Below, one piece after another: positions 54,434 through 62,198 of a DNA stretch of 64,000 bases (within the stretch, counting starts at the first letter, position 1; every line of letters starts with the position of its first letter). The DNA lies in the NCBI RefSeq assembly GCF_006538745.1, contig NZ_BJLR01000018.1, forward strand, positions 51,789-115,788. Direction: 5' to 3'. This stretch comes from Cellulomonas cellasea (GTDB taxonomy: Bacteria > Actinomycetota > Actinomycetes > Actinomycetales > Cellulomonadaceae). Made by a program: the position numbers and the translations under genes. The notes beneath the pieces were generated by a model that saw only the letters and a list, made by a program, of their open reading frames with translations, ran no database searches and was not told where the DNA came from.

Positions 54434-56217
54434 GCGCCGTCGAGCGGGTCCGTGCGGCGTACCGGCGGATCGACGAGGTCGACCGCCCTGAGGTGTGGAT
54501 CGCCCTGCGGCCCGAGGCGGAGGCGCTCGCCGCGGCGGCCGAGGTCGACGCCCGCGTCCGCGCCGGGGAGGACCTGCCGCTCGCCGGGACGACGCTCGCG
54601 GTCAAGGACAACGTCGACGTCGCGGGCCTCCCGACGACCGCGGGGTGCCCGTCGTACGGCGTCGCGCCCGCGACCCGGACCGCCCCCGCCGTCCAGCGGC
54701 TCGTCGACGCCGGGGCCGTCGTGCTCGGCAAGACCAACCTCGACCAGTTCGCGACCGGCCTCGTCGGCACCCGCTCGCCGTACGGCGCCGTGCGGCACGC
54801 GACGCTGCCCGAGCGGGTCTCGGGCGGGTCGAGCTCGGGGTCGGCCGTCGCCGTCGCGCTGGGCGTCGCGGACGTCGCGATCGGCACCGACACCGCCGGC
54901 TCGGGCCGGGTCCCGGCGGCGTTCCACGGCATCGTCGGGATCAAGACGACGCTCGGCCTCGTCCCGACCGCGGGCGTCGTCCCCGCGTGCCGGTCCTACG
55001 ACGTGGTCACGACGTTCACGCGCGACCTCGGCCTGGGTGCGCTCGCGACGCGCCTCATGGTCGGCCCCGACGCCGCCGACCCCACCGGACGGGTGTGGCC
55101 CGCCGACGTGCGCCTCGGGCTGCGGCCGGACCCGGTCGTGGCCGTCCCCCGCCCGGCCGACCTGACCCCGCTGTCCGCCGGGTGGCGGGCCGCGTTCGCG
55201 GAGGCGGTCGACGCCGTCCGGCGCACCGGGGCGCGCGTCGTCGAGGTCGACGTGTCCCCGATGCTCGAGGCCGCCCGGCTGCTGTACGACGGCGCGATCG
55301 TCGCCGAGCGGTACGCCGCCGTGGGGGAGTTCCTCGAGCGCGCGCACGCGGCGGGCGACCCGGGCGTCGACCCCGTGGTGGCCCGCATCGTGCTCGGCGG
55401 ACGCGAGGTGCTCGCCGCCGCGTACGTGCACGACCGGGAGGCCCTCGACCGCGCCCGCGCGGACGCGCTCGCGACCCTCGCGGGCTCCGACCTCCTGCTG
55501 CTGCCCACGACGACCGAGCACCCGACGATCGCCGCGGTGCAGGCCGACCCCGTCGGGATCAACCGGCGCCTCGGGACGTACACGAACTTCGTCAACCTGC
55601 TCGACCTCGCGGCCGTGGCGGTGCCCGCGGGCGAGGCCGACGGCGGGCCGTTCGGGGTCACGGTGCTGGCCCGCGCGTTCGACGACCAGCTCGCGCTCGA
55701 CCTCGCGGCGCGGGTGCTCGACGCGCAGGCGGACTCAGGCCCCGGGGTGTCGGTGGCGGTCGGGTCCCCGGGTCGAGCCGGCGACGGGCTGGTCGTGGAC
55801 ACCGGCGTCGAGGTCGCCGTGTTCGGCGCGCACCTGCGCGGGCAGCCGCTCAACGGCCAGCTCCACGAGCTCGGCGCGCGGTTCGTCCGGGGGGTCGCGA
55901 CGTCCGACGCCTACCGCCTCGCCGCCCTCGACACCGTCCCGCCGAAGCCCGGGCTCGTCCGCGCGGGTCCGGGGGAGGGCGCGTCGATCGCCGGGGAGGC
56001 GTGGCTCGTGTCGTTCGCGGGCCTCGGGCGCCTGCTCGCGACGCTGCCCGCGCCGATGCTCCTCGGGCCGGTCGAGCTCGACGACGGCACGTGGGTCGTC
56101 GGCTTCGGCTGCGCGCTCGACGCCGCGTCGGCCGGGCAGGACATCACCGAGCACGTGAGCTGGCCGGCCTACCTCGCGAGCCGGACCCCGGTCGGGAGCG
56201 CCGCGCCGACGCCGTGA
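54430..56217 (+). CDS. atzF: Allophanate hydrolase
   Basis: A 595-residue amidase-signature enzyme that breaks allophanate to ammonium and carbon dioxide, completing ATP-dependent urea use. The catalytic triad is Lys59 (LAVKDNVD), a Ser near 135 (SGGSSSGSA) and nucleophile Ser158 (TDTAGSGR). From about residue 450 the C-terminal domain typical of AtzF/DUR1,2 follows (VAVFGAHLRGQPLNGQL), which in AtzF acts in a decarboxylation step. GTG 54430 overlaps the urea carboxylase stop. Length matches AtzF (about 600). No urease genes are in the window. Confidence 0.95.
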   Translation: MSAVERVRAAYRRIDEVDRPEVWIALRPEAEALAAAAEVDARVRAGEDLPLAGTTLAVKDNVDVAGLPTTAGCPSYGVAPATRTAPAVQRLVDAGAVVLGKTNLDQFATGLVGTRSPYGAVRHATLPERVSGGSSSGSAVAVALGVADVAIGTDTAGSGRVPAAFHGIVGIKTTLGLVPTAGVVPACRSYDVVTTFTRDLGLGALATRLMVGPDAADPTGRVWPADVRLGLRPDPVVAVPRPADLTPLSAGWRAAFAEAVDAVRRTGARVVEVDVSPMLEAARLLYDGAIVAERYAAVGEFLERAHAAGDPGVDPVVARIVLGGREVLAAAYVHDREALDRARADALATLAGSDLLLLPTTTEHPTIAAVQADPVGINRRLGTYTNFVNLLDLAAVAVPAGEADGGPFGVTVLARAFDDQLALDLAARVLDAQADSGPGVSVAVGSPGRAGDGLVVDTGVEVAVFGAHLRGQPLNGQLHELGARFVRGVATSDAYRLAALDTVPPKPGLVRAGPGEGASIAGEAWLVSFAGLGRLLATLPAPMLLGPVELDDGTWVVGFGCALDAASAGQDITEHVSWPAYLASRTPVGSAAPTP

Positions 56218-56230
56218 CGCCCGCCGCGGG

Positions 56231-56500
56231 TCAGCCGCGGCGCTCGCGTGCGGTGACGCGCAGGCCGGACGCGCGCAGCCGCCGGACGAGCTCCTGCGGC
56301 CCCACGGGCTCGGCGCCGAGCGCGACGAGCTCGTCGTAGCGCTCGTCGGGGATGTCGTAGTGGTCGCGGTCGAACCCGCGGCGCGGGATGCCGGCGCGCT
56401 CGGCGAACGCGTGCAGCTCCTCGAGCGACGTGTCGCTCACGAGGTGGCCCCAGAGGCGGCCGTGCTGCGGCCACATGGGCGGGTCGACGAGCACGGTCAC
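56231..56500 (-). CDS. DUF4031 domain protein
   Basis: An 89-residue protein of the DUF4031 family, found widely next to unrelated genes. It begins TVLVDPPMWPQHGRLWGHLVSD and contains LHAFAERAGIPRRGFDRDHYDIP, both typical. No enzymatic function is established to my knowledge; the conserved His, Asp and Trp residues hint at a small enzyme or metal site. GTG 56500 is placed by TAGGCT on the minus strand 6 nt upstream (leaderless). It converges with allophanate hydrolase, 13 bases apart. Confidence 0.88.
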   Translation of the reverse strand: MTVLVDPPMWPQHGRLWGHLVSDTSLEELHAFAERAGIPRRGFDRDHYDIPDERYDELVALGAEPVGPQELVRRLRASGLRVTARERRG

Positions 56501-56512
56501 GCCCCGAGCCTA
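56501..56512 (-). promoter_or_regulatory. Leaderless promoter of the DUF4031 gene
   Basis: TAGGCT (complement of 56507-56512) is 6 nt before GTG 56500. Confidence 0.6.
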
Positions 56513-56588
56513 CGTCCGCGCCGCGGACGGCGTTCGTGGGTCCTTCGTCCCGCCCGCACGGTCCGCATAGGCGTGAAACCACACATCC

Positions 56589-56685
56589 GGACATGTCCAA
56601 GCCCAAACGGAGCCTTCGGAATGTTGACTTCAGGCTGAAACGGAACTAGACAAGCCCTTACACAGATGGATCCGGCGGAAACGGA
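56589..56685 (+). promoter_or_regulatory. Promoter and operator region of the sugar-alcohol PTS operon
   Basis: TTGACT (56624-56629) and TAGACA (56647-56652), 17 bp apart, make a good promoter. AAACGGA occurs three times (56605-56611, 56638-56644, 56679-56685), flanking and overlapping it; a perfect 10-bp palindrome GGACATGTCC lies upstream at 56589-56598. The repeats are good candidates for DeoR-family binding. Confidence 0.6.
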
Positions 56686-56713
56686 CCATCCCACAGCGCG
56701 GTGAGGGGCACTC

Positions 56714-57475
56714 GTGTACGCGACGGAGCGTCAGCAGGAGATCCTGGCCTGGGCACGCCGTGACGGCCGCGCGGAGGTCAAGGACCTCGCCGACGCGCTG
56801 GACGTCACGCCGGAGACGGTGCGCCGCGACCTGACCGCGCTCGAGCGCCGGGGCCTGCTGCGCCGGGTGCACGGCGGCGCGATCCCCGTCGAGCGCCTCG
56901 GCATCGAGCCCGCCGTCGCCGACCGCGAGGCCCGCATGGCCGGCCAGAAGGAGCGGATCGCCAAGGCCGCGCTCGACGAGCTGCCCGACGGCGGCTCGAT
57001 CATCCTCGACGCCGGCACCACGACCATCCGCCTCGCCGAGATGCTGCCCACCGAGCGCGAGCTGACCGTCGTCACGCACAGCCTGCCCGTCGCGATGCTC
57101 CTCGCCACGCGCCCCAACATCACGCTGCACCTGCTGGGCGGGACCGTCCGCGGACGCACCCTCGCCGCCGTCGGCCCGTGGGCCGAGAGCGCCATGGCCG
57201 ACGTCTACGCCGACGTCGCGTTCCTCGGCACCAACGGCATCACGACCGAGCGCGGGCTCACGACCCCGGACCTCGTCGAGGCCCGCGTCAAGCGCGCGCT
57301 CGTGGCCGCCGCGCGCCGCACCGTCGTCCTCACGGACCACACGAAGTTCGGCCGCGTCGACTTCGCCCAGGTCGCACCGCTCTCTGCGGTCGACACCCTC
57401 ATCACCGACTCCCAGCTCGAGCCCGACCTCGCCGAGGAGATCGAGGCCGCCGGCCCGCGGGTGGTGCGCGCATGA
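56714..57475 (+). CDS. DeoR-family transcriptional regulator
   Basis: A 253-residue sugar-phosphate-responsive repressor. The N-terminal DeoR winged helix reads RQQEILAWARRDGRAEVKDLADALDVTPETVRRDL, seen across residues 6-40, with RRVHGGAIP following. The C-terminal sensor domain shows the family motifs ILDAGTTTIRLAEML, GGTVRGRTLAAVGPWAE and LTDHTKFGRV. It heads the dehydrogenase-PTS genes on the same strand and likely represses them until a phosphorylated sugar or polyol appears. GTG 56714 has GTGAGGGG upstream. Its stop is 78 bases from the dehydrogenase start. Confidence 0.92.
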   Translation: MYATERQQEILAWARRDGRAEVKDLADALDVTPETVRRDLTALERRGLLRRVHGGAIPVERLGIEPAVADREARMAGQKERIAKAALDELPDGGSIILDAGTTTIRLAEMLPTERELTVVTHSLPVAMLLATRPNITLHLLGGTVRGRTLAAVGPWAESAMADVYADVAFLGTNGITTERGLTTPDLVEARVKRALVAAARRTVVLTDHTKFGRVDFAQVAPLSAVDTLITDSQLEPDLAEEIEAAGPRVVRA

Positions 57476-57552
57476 GCGCCGCCACCGGTCCGGCGGCGCC
57501 CCCGGCGACCGACCCCACCCCGACGTCCCCCGACGTCACACGAAGGAGAACG

Positions 57553-58593
57553 ATGAACGTCTTCCGCTTCTACGCCCCCGGCGACGTCCGCCTCGAGGAC
57601 GCCCCGGAGCCCCAGGTCGGGCCCGGCGAGGTCAAGCTCCGTGTGCGCGCCTGCTCGATGTGCGGCACCGACGTCAAGATCTCGACCGCCGGCCACCAGC
57701 GGATCGTGCCCCCGCGCATCATGGGCCACGAGATCGCGGGCGAGGTCGTCGAGGTCGGCGAGGGCGTCGACGGCTGGGTCCCGGGCGACCGCGTCCAGGT
57801 CATCGCCGCGATCCCGTGCGGCACCTGCGACTTCTGCACCGCGGGCGCCATGACGATCTGCCCGAACCAGGTCTCGATGGGCTACGACTTCGAGGGCGGC
57901 TTCGCGCCGTACACGATCGTCCCCAAGGAGGTCCTCGCGGTCGACGGCCTCAACCGGATCCCCGAGAACGTCTCGTTCGCCGAGGCCAGCGTCGCCGAGC
58001 CGTTCGCCTGCGCGATCAACGCCCAGGAGATCGTCGACGTGCACGAGGGCGACGACGTCGTCGTCGTCGGCTCCGGCCCGATCGGCTGCCTGCACGTGCG
58101 CCTCGCCCGGGCCCGCGGCGCCAAGCGCGTCGTCCTCGTCGAGCTGAGCCGGTCGCGCCTCGACCTCGCCTCGGCCGTCGTGAACCCCGACCTGGCCGTG
58201 TGCTCGGCGGAGGAGGACCCGATCGAGGCCGTCAAGGCGTTCTTCGACGGCAAGGGCGCGACGGTCGTCATCACCGCCGCCGCGTCGGGCGCCGCACAGG
58301 AGCAGGGGCTGCTCATGCTCGCGCCGCAGGGCCGCATCAGCTTCTTCGGCGGGCTGCCCAAGGACAAGCCGACGATCACGCTCGACTCGAACCTCGTGCA
58401 CTACAAGGAGCTCACGATCGTGGGCGCCAACGGCTCCAGCCCGGCGCACAACCGCCAGGCGCTCGCCTACATCGCCGACGGCAGCGTGCCCGTCGCCGAC
58501 CTCATCACCCACCGCCTGCCGCTCGACCAGATCGTCGAGGGCATCGAGATCGTGCGGTCCGGCGCGGGGATCAAGGTCACGGTCGAGCCGTGA
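57553..58593 (+). CDS. Zinc-dependent medium-chain dehydrogenase (polyol or polyol-phosphate type)
   Basis: A 346-residue NAD(P)-dependent dehydrogenase of the sorbitol/galactitol-1-phosphate group. Catalytic zinc ligands are Cys37 (SMCGTD) and His59-Glu60 (MGHEIAGE). The structural zinc cysteines are all present: 89, 92, 95, 103 (CGTCDFC and TIC). The Rossmann motif is VVVGSGPIGCLHVRLA, with ELSR suggesting NAD. AAGGAG lies just upstream of ATG 57553. Between a DeoR regulator and a mannitol-type PTS it probably oxidises the imported polyol phosphate. Sequence alone does not fix the substrate or the carbon oxidised. Confidence 0.88.
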   Translation: MNVFRFYAPGDVRLEDAPEPQVGPGEVKLRVRACSMCGTDVKISTAGHQRIVPPRIMGHEIAGEVVEVGEGVDGWVPGDRVQVIAAIPCGTCDFCTAGAMTICPNQVSMGYDFEGGFAPYTIVPKEVLAVDGLNRIPENVSFAEASVAEPFACAINAQEIVDVHEGDDVVVVGSGPIGCLHVRLARARGAKRVVLVELSRSRLDLASAVVNPDLAVCSAEEDPIEAVKAFFDGKGATVVITAAASGAAQEQGLLMLAPQGRISFFGGLPKDKPTITLDSNLVHYKELTIVGANGSSPAHNRQALAYIADGSVPVADLITHRLPLDQIVEGIEIVRSGAGIKVTVEP

Positions 58594-58638
58594 CGCACGA
58601 CGCCGGCCACCACCCACCGGCCGGCGGCTGACGAGGAC

Positions 58639-58662
58639 CCGGCCCGCCACCCGGCGGGCCGG
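58639..58662 (+). terminator. Hairpin between the dehydrogenase and PTS genes
   Basis: A 10-bp perfect stem (58639-58648 with 58653-58662) with a 4-nt loop, 46 bases past the dehydrogenase stop. It may reduce or end transcription; no separate promoter for the PTS gene is obvious. Confidence 0.5.
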
Positions 58663-58752
58663 TCGCAGGGGCGAAGAACCAGGTCAACGACGATCAGCGC
58701 CACCCGGGCACCGACGCCCGGACGCGCACCACCACGATGGGAGTGTGAGCCC

Positions 58753-60345
58753 GTGTCCGCTACGACGGCACCGGCCGCCGGCACCGCCACCCGGGGCAAG
58801 GCCATCCAGGTCAAGCTCCAGAAGTTCGGCGCCTTCGCCAGCAGCATGATCATGCCCAACCTCCCGGCCTTCCTGGCCTGGGGCTTCATCACCAGCCTGT
58901 TCATCGCCGTGGGCTGGTGGCCCAACGAGATCCTCGGTGGCTACGGCAATGCCGACACCGGCAGCTGGCAGGGCGCGGCGACGCAGCTCGTCGAGGCCGA
59001 GGACGGCACGACGTTCCGCCAGTACCTGGGCCTCGTCGGCCCGATGATCACCTACCTGCTGCCGCTCCTCATCGCGAACGCCGGCGGGCGCGTCGTCTAC
59101 GGCGAGCGCGGTGCCGTGGTCGGCTCGATCGTCGCCGTCGGCATGATCACCGGCAGCACCATCCCGATGTTCCTCGGCGCGATGATCGTCGGCCCGCTCT
59201 CGGCCTGGGTCATGAAGAAGATCGACGCCCTCTGGGAGGGCAAGATCAAGGCGGGCTTCGAGATGCTCGTCAGCATGTTCTCTGCGGGCATCGCGGCCGC
59301 GGCGATGGCCGTGCTGGCGTTCTTCGGCTTCGCGCCGATCATCACCAACGTCTCGACCTGGCTCGGGGAGCAGGTCGGCTGGCTCGCGGACCGCGGCCTC
59401 CTGCCGGTCATGAGCATCATCGTCGAGCCCGCCAAGGTGCTGTTCCTCAACAACGCGATCGGCAACGGCGCACTCGTCCCGCTCGGCGCGCAGCAGGTCG
59501 TGGAGAGCGGCAAGTCGCTGCTCTTCCTCGTCGAGGCCAACCCCGGCCCGGGCCTGGGCATCCTCTTGGCGTACACGTTCTTCGGCATCGGTGCCGCCAG
59601 GAGCAGCGCCCCCGGCGCCGCGCTCATCCAGTTCTTCGGCGGCATCCACGAGGTGTACTTCCCGTTCGTCCTCATGAAGCCGGCGCTCATCATCGCGGCC
59701 ATCGCGGGCGGGGCCACCGGCGTCGCGACCAACGCGGCGTTCGGCAGCGGCCTCACGGCCCCCGCTGCACCGGGGTCGATCATCGCGGTGTTCGCCAACA
59801 CCTCGCGTGACTCCTACCTCGGGGTCACGGCCTCCGTCCTCTTCTCGTTCGCCGTGACGTTCGTGATCGCGGCGGTCATCCTGCGCGCCTCGCGGGCACG
59901 TGACCTCGCGAAGGGCGACGACGCGGACCGGCTCGCGGCGGCCATCGCGCAGACCGAGGCCAACAAGGGCAAGTCGAGCTCGGCGCTCGGCGCGCTCGCC
60001 GGTTCCACCGGCGCGACGTCGGCCACCGCGGCCGACCCCGCTCGGACCGTCCACTCCATCGTGTTCGCGTGCGACGCGGGCATGGGCTCCTCGGCGATGG
60101 GCGCGAGCATCCTGCGCGACAAGCTCAAGAAGGCCGGCCGCACCGACATCACCGTGGTCAACCGCGCGGTCGCCAAGCTCGACGACTCCGCCGACCTCGT
60201 GATCACGCACCGCGAGCTCACCGACCGGGCCCGGGGTCACGCTCCGACGGCGCGGCACGTCTCGGTCGAGAACTTCCTCTCGAGCCCCGTGTACGACGAC
60301 ATCGTGCGCGAGCTCGCCGTCGACAGCGAGGGGGCGAAGGCATGA
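58753..60345 (+). CDS. mtlA: Mannitol-type PTS transporter EIICB
   Basis: A 530-residue phosphotransferase permease that imports and phosphorylates a hexitol. The IIC membrane domain (about 20-380) begins FGAFASSMIMPNLPAFLAWG and contains FFGGIHEVYFPFVLMKP, both hallmarks of mannitol permeases. A charged linker follows. The IIB domain starts near 430, with phosphorylated Cys440 in FACDAGMGSSAMGA. EIIA is encoded separately and overlaps by four bases (ATGA). GTG 58753 has GGGAG about 10 nt upstream. Mannitol is the most likely substrate by family; a related polyol is possible. Confidence 0.92.
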   Translation: MSATTAPAAGTATRGKAIQVKLQKFGAFASSMIMPNLPAFLAWGFITSLFIAVGWWPNEILGGYGNADTGSWQGAATQLVEAEDGTTFRQYLGLVGPMITYLLPLLIANAGGRVVYGERGAVVGSIVAVGMITGSTIPMFLGAMIVGPLSAWVMKKIDALWEGKIKAGFEMLVSMFSAGIAAAAMAVLAFFGFAPIITNVSTWLGEQVGWLADRGLLPVMSIIVEPAKVLFLNNAIGNGALVPLGAQQVVESGKSLLFLVEANPGPGLGILLAYTFFGIGAARSSAPGAALIQFFGGIHEVYFPFVLMKPALIIAAIAGGATGVATNAAFGSGLTAPAAPGSIIAVFANTSRDSYLGVTASVLFSFAVTFVIAAVILRASRARDLAKGDDADRLAAAIAQTEANKGKSSSALGALAGSTGATSATAADPARTVHSIVFACDAGMGSSAMGASILRDKLKKAGRTDITVVNRAVAKLDDSADLVITHRELTDRARGHAPTARHVSVENFLSSPVYDDIVRELAVDSEGAKA

Positions 60346-60779
60346 CGGAGATCCTCGCGCCCGGGGACGTCGTCCTCGCGGCGTCCGCGGCCACCAAGAC
60401 CGACGCCGTCCGGGAGGCGGGCGCGGTCCTGGTCCGGGCCGGCGCCGTCGAGCCGGCGTACGTCGACGCGATGCTCGAGCGCGAGCGGTCGATGTCCACG
60501 TACATGGGCAACTTCCTCGCCATCCCGCACGGCACCGAGGAGGCGAAGGGCGCCATCACGCGCTCGGCGCTGTGCCTCGTGCGCTACGACGAGCCGGTCG
60601 ACTGGGACGGCGAACCCGTCCGCGTCGTCGTCGGCATCGCCGGGGTGGGGGACGAGCACCTGGAGATCCTGTCGAAGATCGCCCTGGTCTTCGCCGACAT
60701 GGAGCAGGTGCAGCGCGTGCTCGACGCGCCGACGGCCGCCGAGCTGTACGCCGTCCTCCAGCAGGTGAACGAGGAGTGA
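60342..60779 (+). CDS. mtlF: PTS EIIA component (mannitol/fructose class)
   Basis: A 145-residue cytoplasmic phosphocarrier passing phosphate from HPr to the IIB domain of the neighbouring EIICB. Phosphorylated His63 lies in NFLAIPHGT, and RERSMSTYMGN is the usual preceding segment. The C-terminal helices IVGVGDEHLEIL-like (here GIAGVGDEHLEILSKIA) are typical. ATG 60342 overlaps the mtlA stop. A strong hairpin follows the stop. Confidence 0.93.
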   Translation: MTEILAPGDVVLAASAATKTDAVREAGAVLVRAGAVEPAYVDAMLERERSMSTYMGNFLAIPHGTEEAKGAITRSALCLVRYDEPVDWDGEPVRVVVGIAGVGDEHLEILSKIALVFADMEQVQRVLDAPTAAELYAVLQQVNEE

Positions 60780-60784
60780 GGACG

Positions 60785-60821
60785 CGGCCCTCGGTGGTGC
60801 GCACAACACCACCGAGGGCCG
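60785..60821 (+). terminator. Hairpin after the EIIA gene
   Basis: A perfect 15-bp stem (60785-60799 with 60807-60821) with a 7-nt loop, six bases past the EIIA stop and before the PfkB gene. It should end or strongly attenuate the upstream transcript. Confidence 0.75.
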
Positions 60822-60864
60822 TCGCCCCGACCCGCCGAACGCCGACAGCAGCCAGGAGACACCG

Positions 60865-61815
60865 ATGATCGTCACGGTCACCCCCAACCCCAGCGTCGAC
60901 CGTGCGCTGGACCTCGACCAGCTCGCGGTGGGTGAGGTCAACCGGGCGCACGACACCCACGTGCACGCGGGCGGCAAGGGCATCAACGTGTCCCGGGCGC
61001 TCGTCGCCCACGGGTACCCGACCCGGGCCGTCCTGCCCGCCGGCGGTCCCGACGGTGAGCTCCTGGTCCGGCTGCTCGAGGAGCAGGGTGTCCCCGCGCA
61101 CGCCGTGCCGGTGACCGGGGAGACGCGCTCGAACATCACGCTCGTCGAGCGGACGGGCGTCACGACCAAGGTCAACGCCCCCGGCCCGGCGCTCGGGCCC
61201 GACGACGTCACGGCGCTGCTCGACGCGGTCGAGGCCGAGGTCGCCGCGGGCGCGCGGCTCGTGGTCGGTGCCGGGAGCCTCCCCGCCGGGGCCGGGGCCG
61301 ACTTCTTCGTGCGGCTCTCGGCGCTCGCGGGTCGGCACGGGGTGCCGTGCGCGCTCGACACCTCGGGCGAGCCGCTCGTCGCGGCGGTCGACGCCGGCGG
61401 GCTCGACGTGGTCAAGCCCAACGACGAGGAGCTCGGCGCCCTCGTCGGCCGCGACATGGTCGTCGTCGGCGACGTGGTCGACGCCGCCCGGTCCGTCGTG
61501 GACCGCGGCACGCGGCAGGTGCTCGTGAGCCTCGGGGCGCACGGGGCGCTGCTCGTCGACGCGACGTCCGTGTGGTGGGCCGGCGGCCCGCCGCTCGTGC
61601 CCGCGTCCACGGTGGGCGCCGGCGACGCGACCCTCGCGGGCTTCCTCTCCGCGGTCGACGAGGAGCCGCAGGTCCGGCTCGCGACCGCCGTCGCCTGGGG
61701 ACGCGCCGCCGTCCTGCTCCCCGGCACCGCCGTGCCGACCCCGGCTGACGTGCGCCTCGACGAGGTGCGCGTCGTCGAGTCGCCCCCGCCGAACGTCGCG
61801 CTCAAGGAGCTGTGA
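60865..61815 (+). CDS. fruK: 1-phosphofructokinase-type PfkB kinase
   Basis: A 316-residue kinase of the FruK/LacC subgroup of the PfkB family. Motifs: TVTPNPSVDRALDLD at the start, AGGKGINVSRAL, DTSGEPL, VKPNDEEL, and the anion-hole/catalytic loop ASTVGAGDATLAG with the base near Asp254. This subgroup phosphorylates fructose-1-phosphate or tagatose-6-phosphate. CAGGAGA precedes ATG 60865. No fructose-type EII lies in the window, so its substrate may come from the adjacent polyol system. A hairpin separates it from EIIA; it is followed by HPr and Enzyme I. Confidence 0.9.
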   Translation: MIVTVTPNPSVDRALDLDQLAVGEVNRAHDTHVHAGGKGINVSRALVAHGYPTRAVLPAGGPDGELLVRLLEEQGVPAHAVPVTGETRSNITLVERTGVTTKVNAPGPALGPDDVTALLDAVEAEVAAGARLVVGAGSLPAGAGADFFVRLSALAGRHGVPCALDTSGEPLVAAVDAGGLDVVKPNDEELGALVGRDMVVVGDVVDAARSVVDRGTRQVLVSLGAHGALLVDATSVWWAGGPPLVPASTVGAGDATLAGFLSAVDEEPQVRLATAVAWGRAAVLLPGTAVPTPADVRLDEVRVVESPPPNVALKEL

Positions 61816-61827
61816 CCGACCCGCACC

Positions 61828-61892
61828 GGTTCGCCGCACTCGTTCGCCGCACCCGTTCGCCGCACCCGTTCGCCGCACCCGTTCGCCGCACC
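61828..61892 (+). repeat. 13-bp tandem repeat upstream of the HPr gene
   Basis: Five consecutive units of CGTTCGCCGCACC (first slightly diverged), starting 13 bases after the PfkB stop and ending 30 bases before the HPr ATG. It could tune spacing or RNA structure ahead of HPr. Confidence 0.88.
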
Positions 61893-61922
61893 GTTGCGGC
61901 GTCACCCGGAAGGAACTCCCTG

Positions 61923-62198
61923 ATGTCCCAGCGCACCGTCACCATCGGATCGAAGGTCGGCCTGCATGCCCGGCCCGCGAAGCTCTTCACGGCCGCCGCT
62001 GCCGCGACCGGCACCAAGGTGCTCATCGCCAAGAACGGCGGCACGCCCGTCGACGCGTCGAGCATCCTGCGCGTCATGACGCTCGGCGCGAAGTTCGGCG
62101 AGGAGGTCACGCTGACCGCCGAGGGCGACGGCGCCGACGCGGCGCTCGACCAGCTCGCGGCGATGCTCGCGTCCGACCTGGACGCGGTGGCGGAGTGA
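61923..62198 (+). CDS. ptsH: Phosphocarrier protein HPr
   Basis: A 91-residue general PTS protein that carries phosphate from Enzyme I to EIIA proteins. The active-site His15 is in KVGLHARPAKL. The segment DASSILRVMTLG matches the regulatory serine region of Gram-positive HPr, with a serine at 46/47, although no HPr kinase gene is in view. GGAAGGA lies about 8 nt upstream of ATG 61923. Its stop overlaps the Enzyme I GTG. Confidence 0.95.
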   Translation: MSQRTVTIGSKVGLHARPAKLFTAAAAATGTKVLIAKNGGTPVDASSILRVMTLGAKFGEEVTLTAEGDGADAALDQLAAMLASDLDAVAE

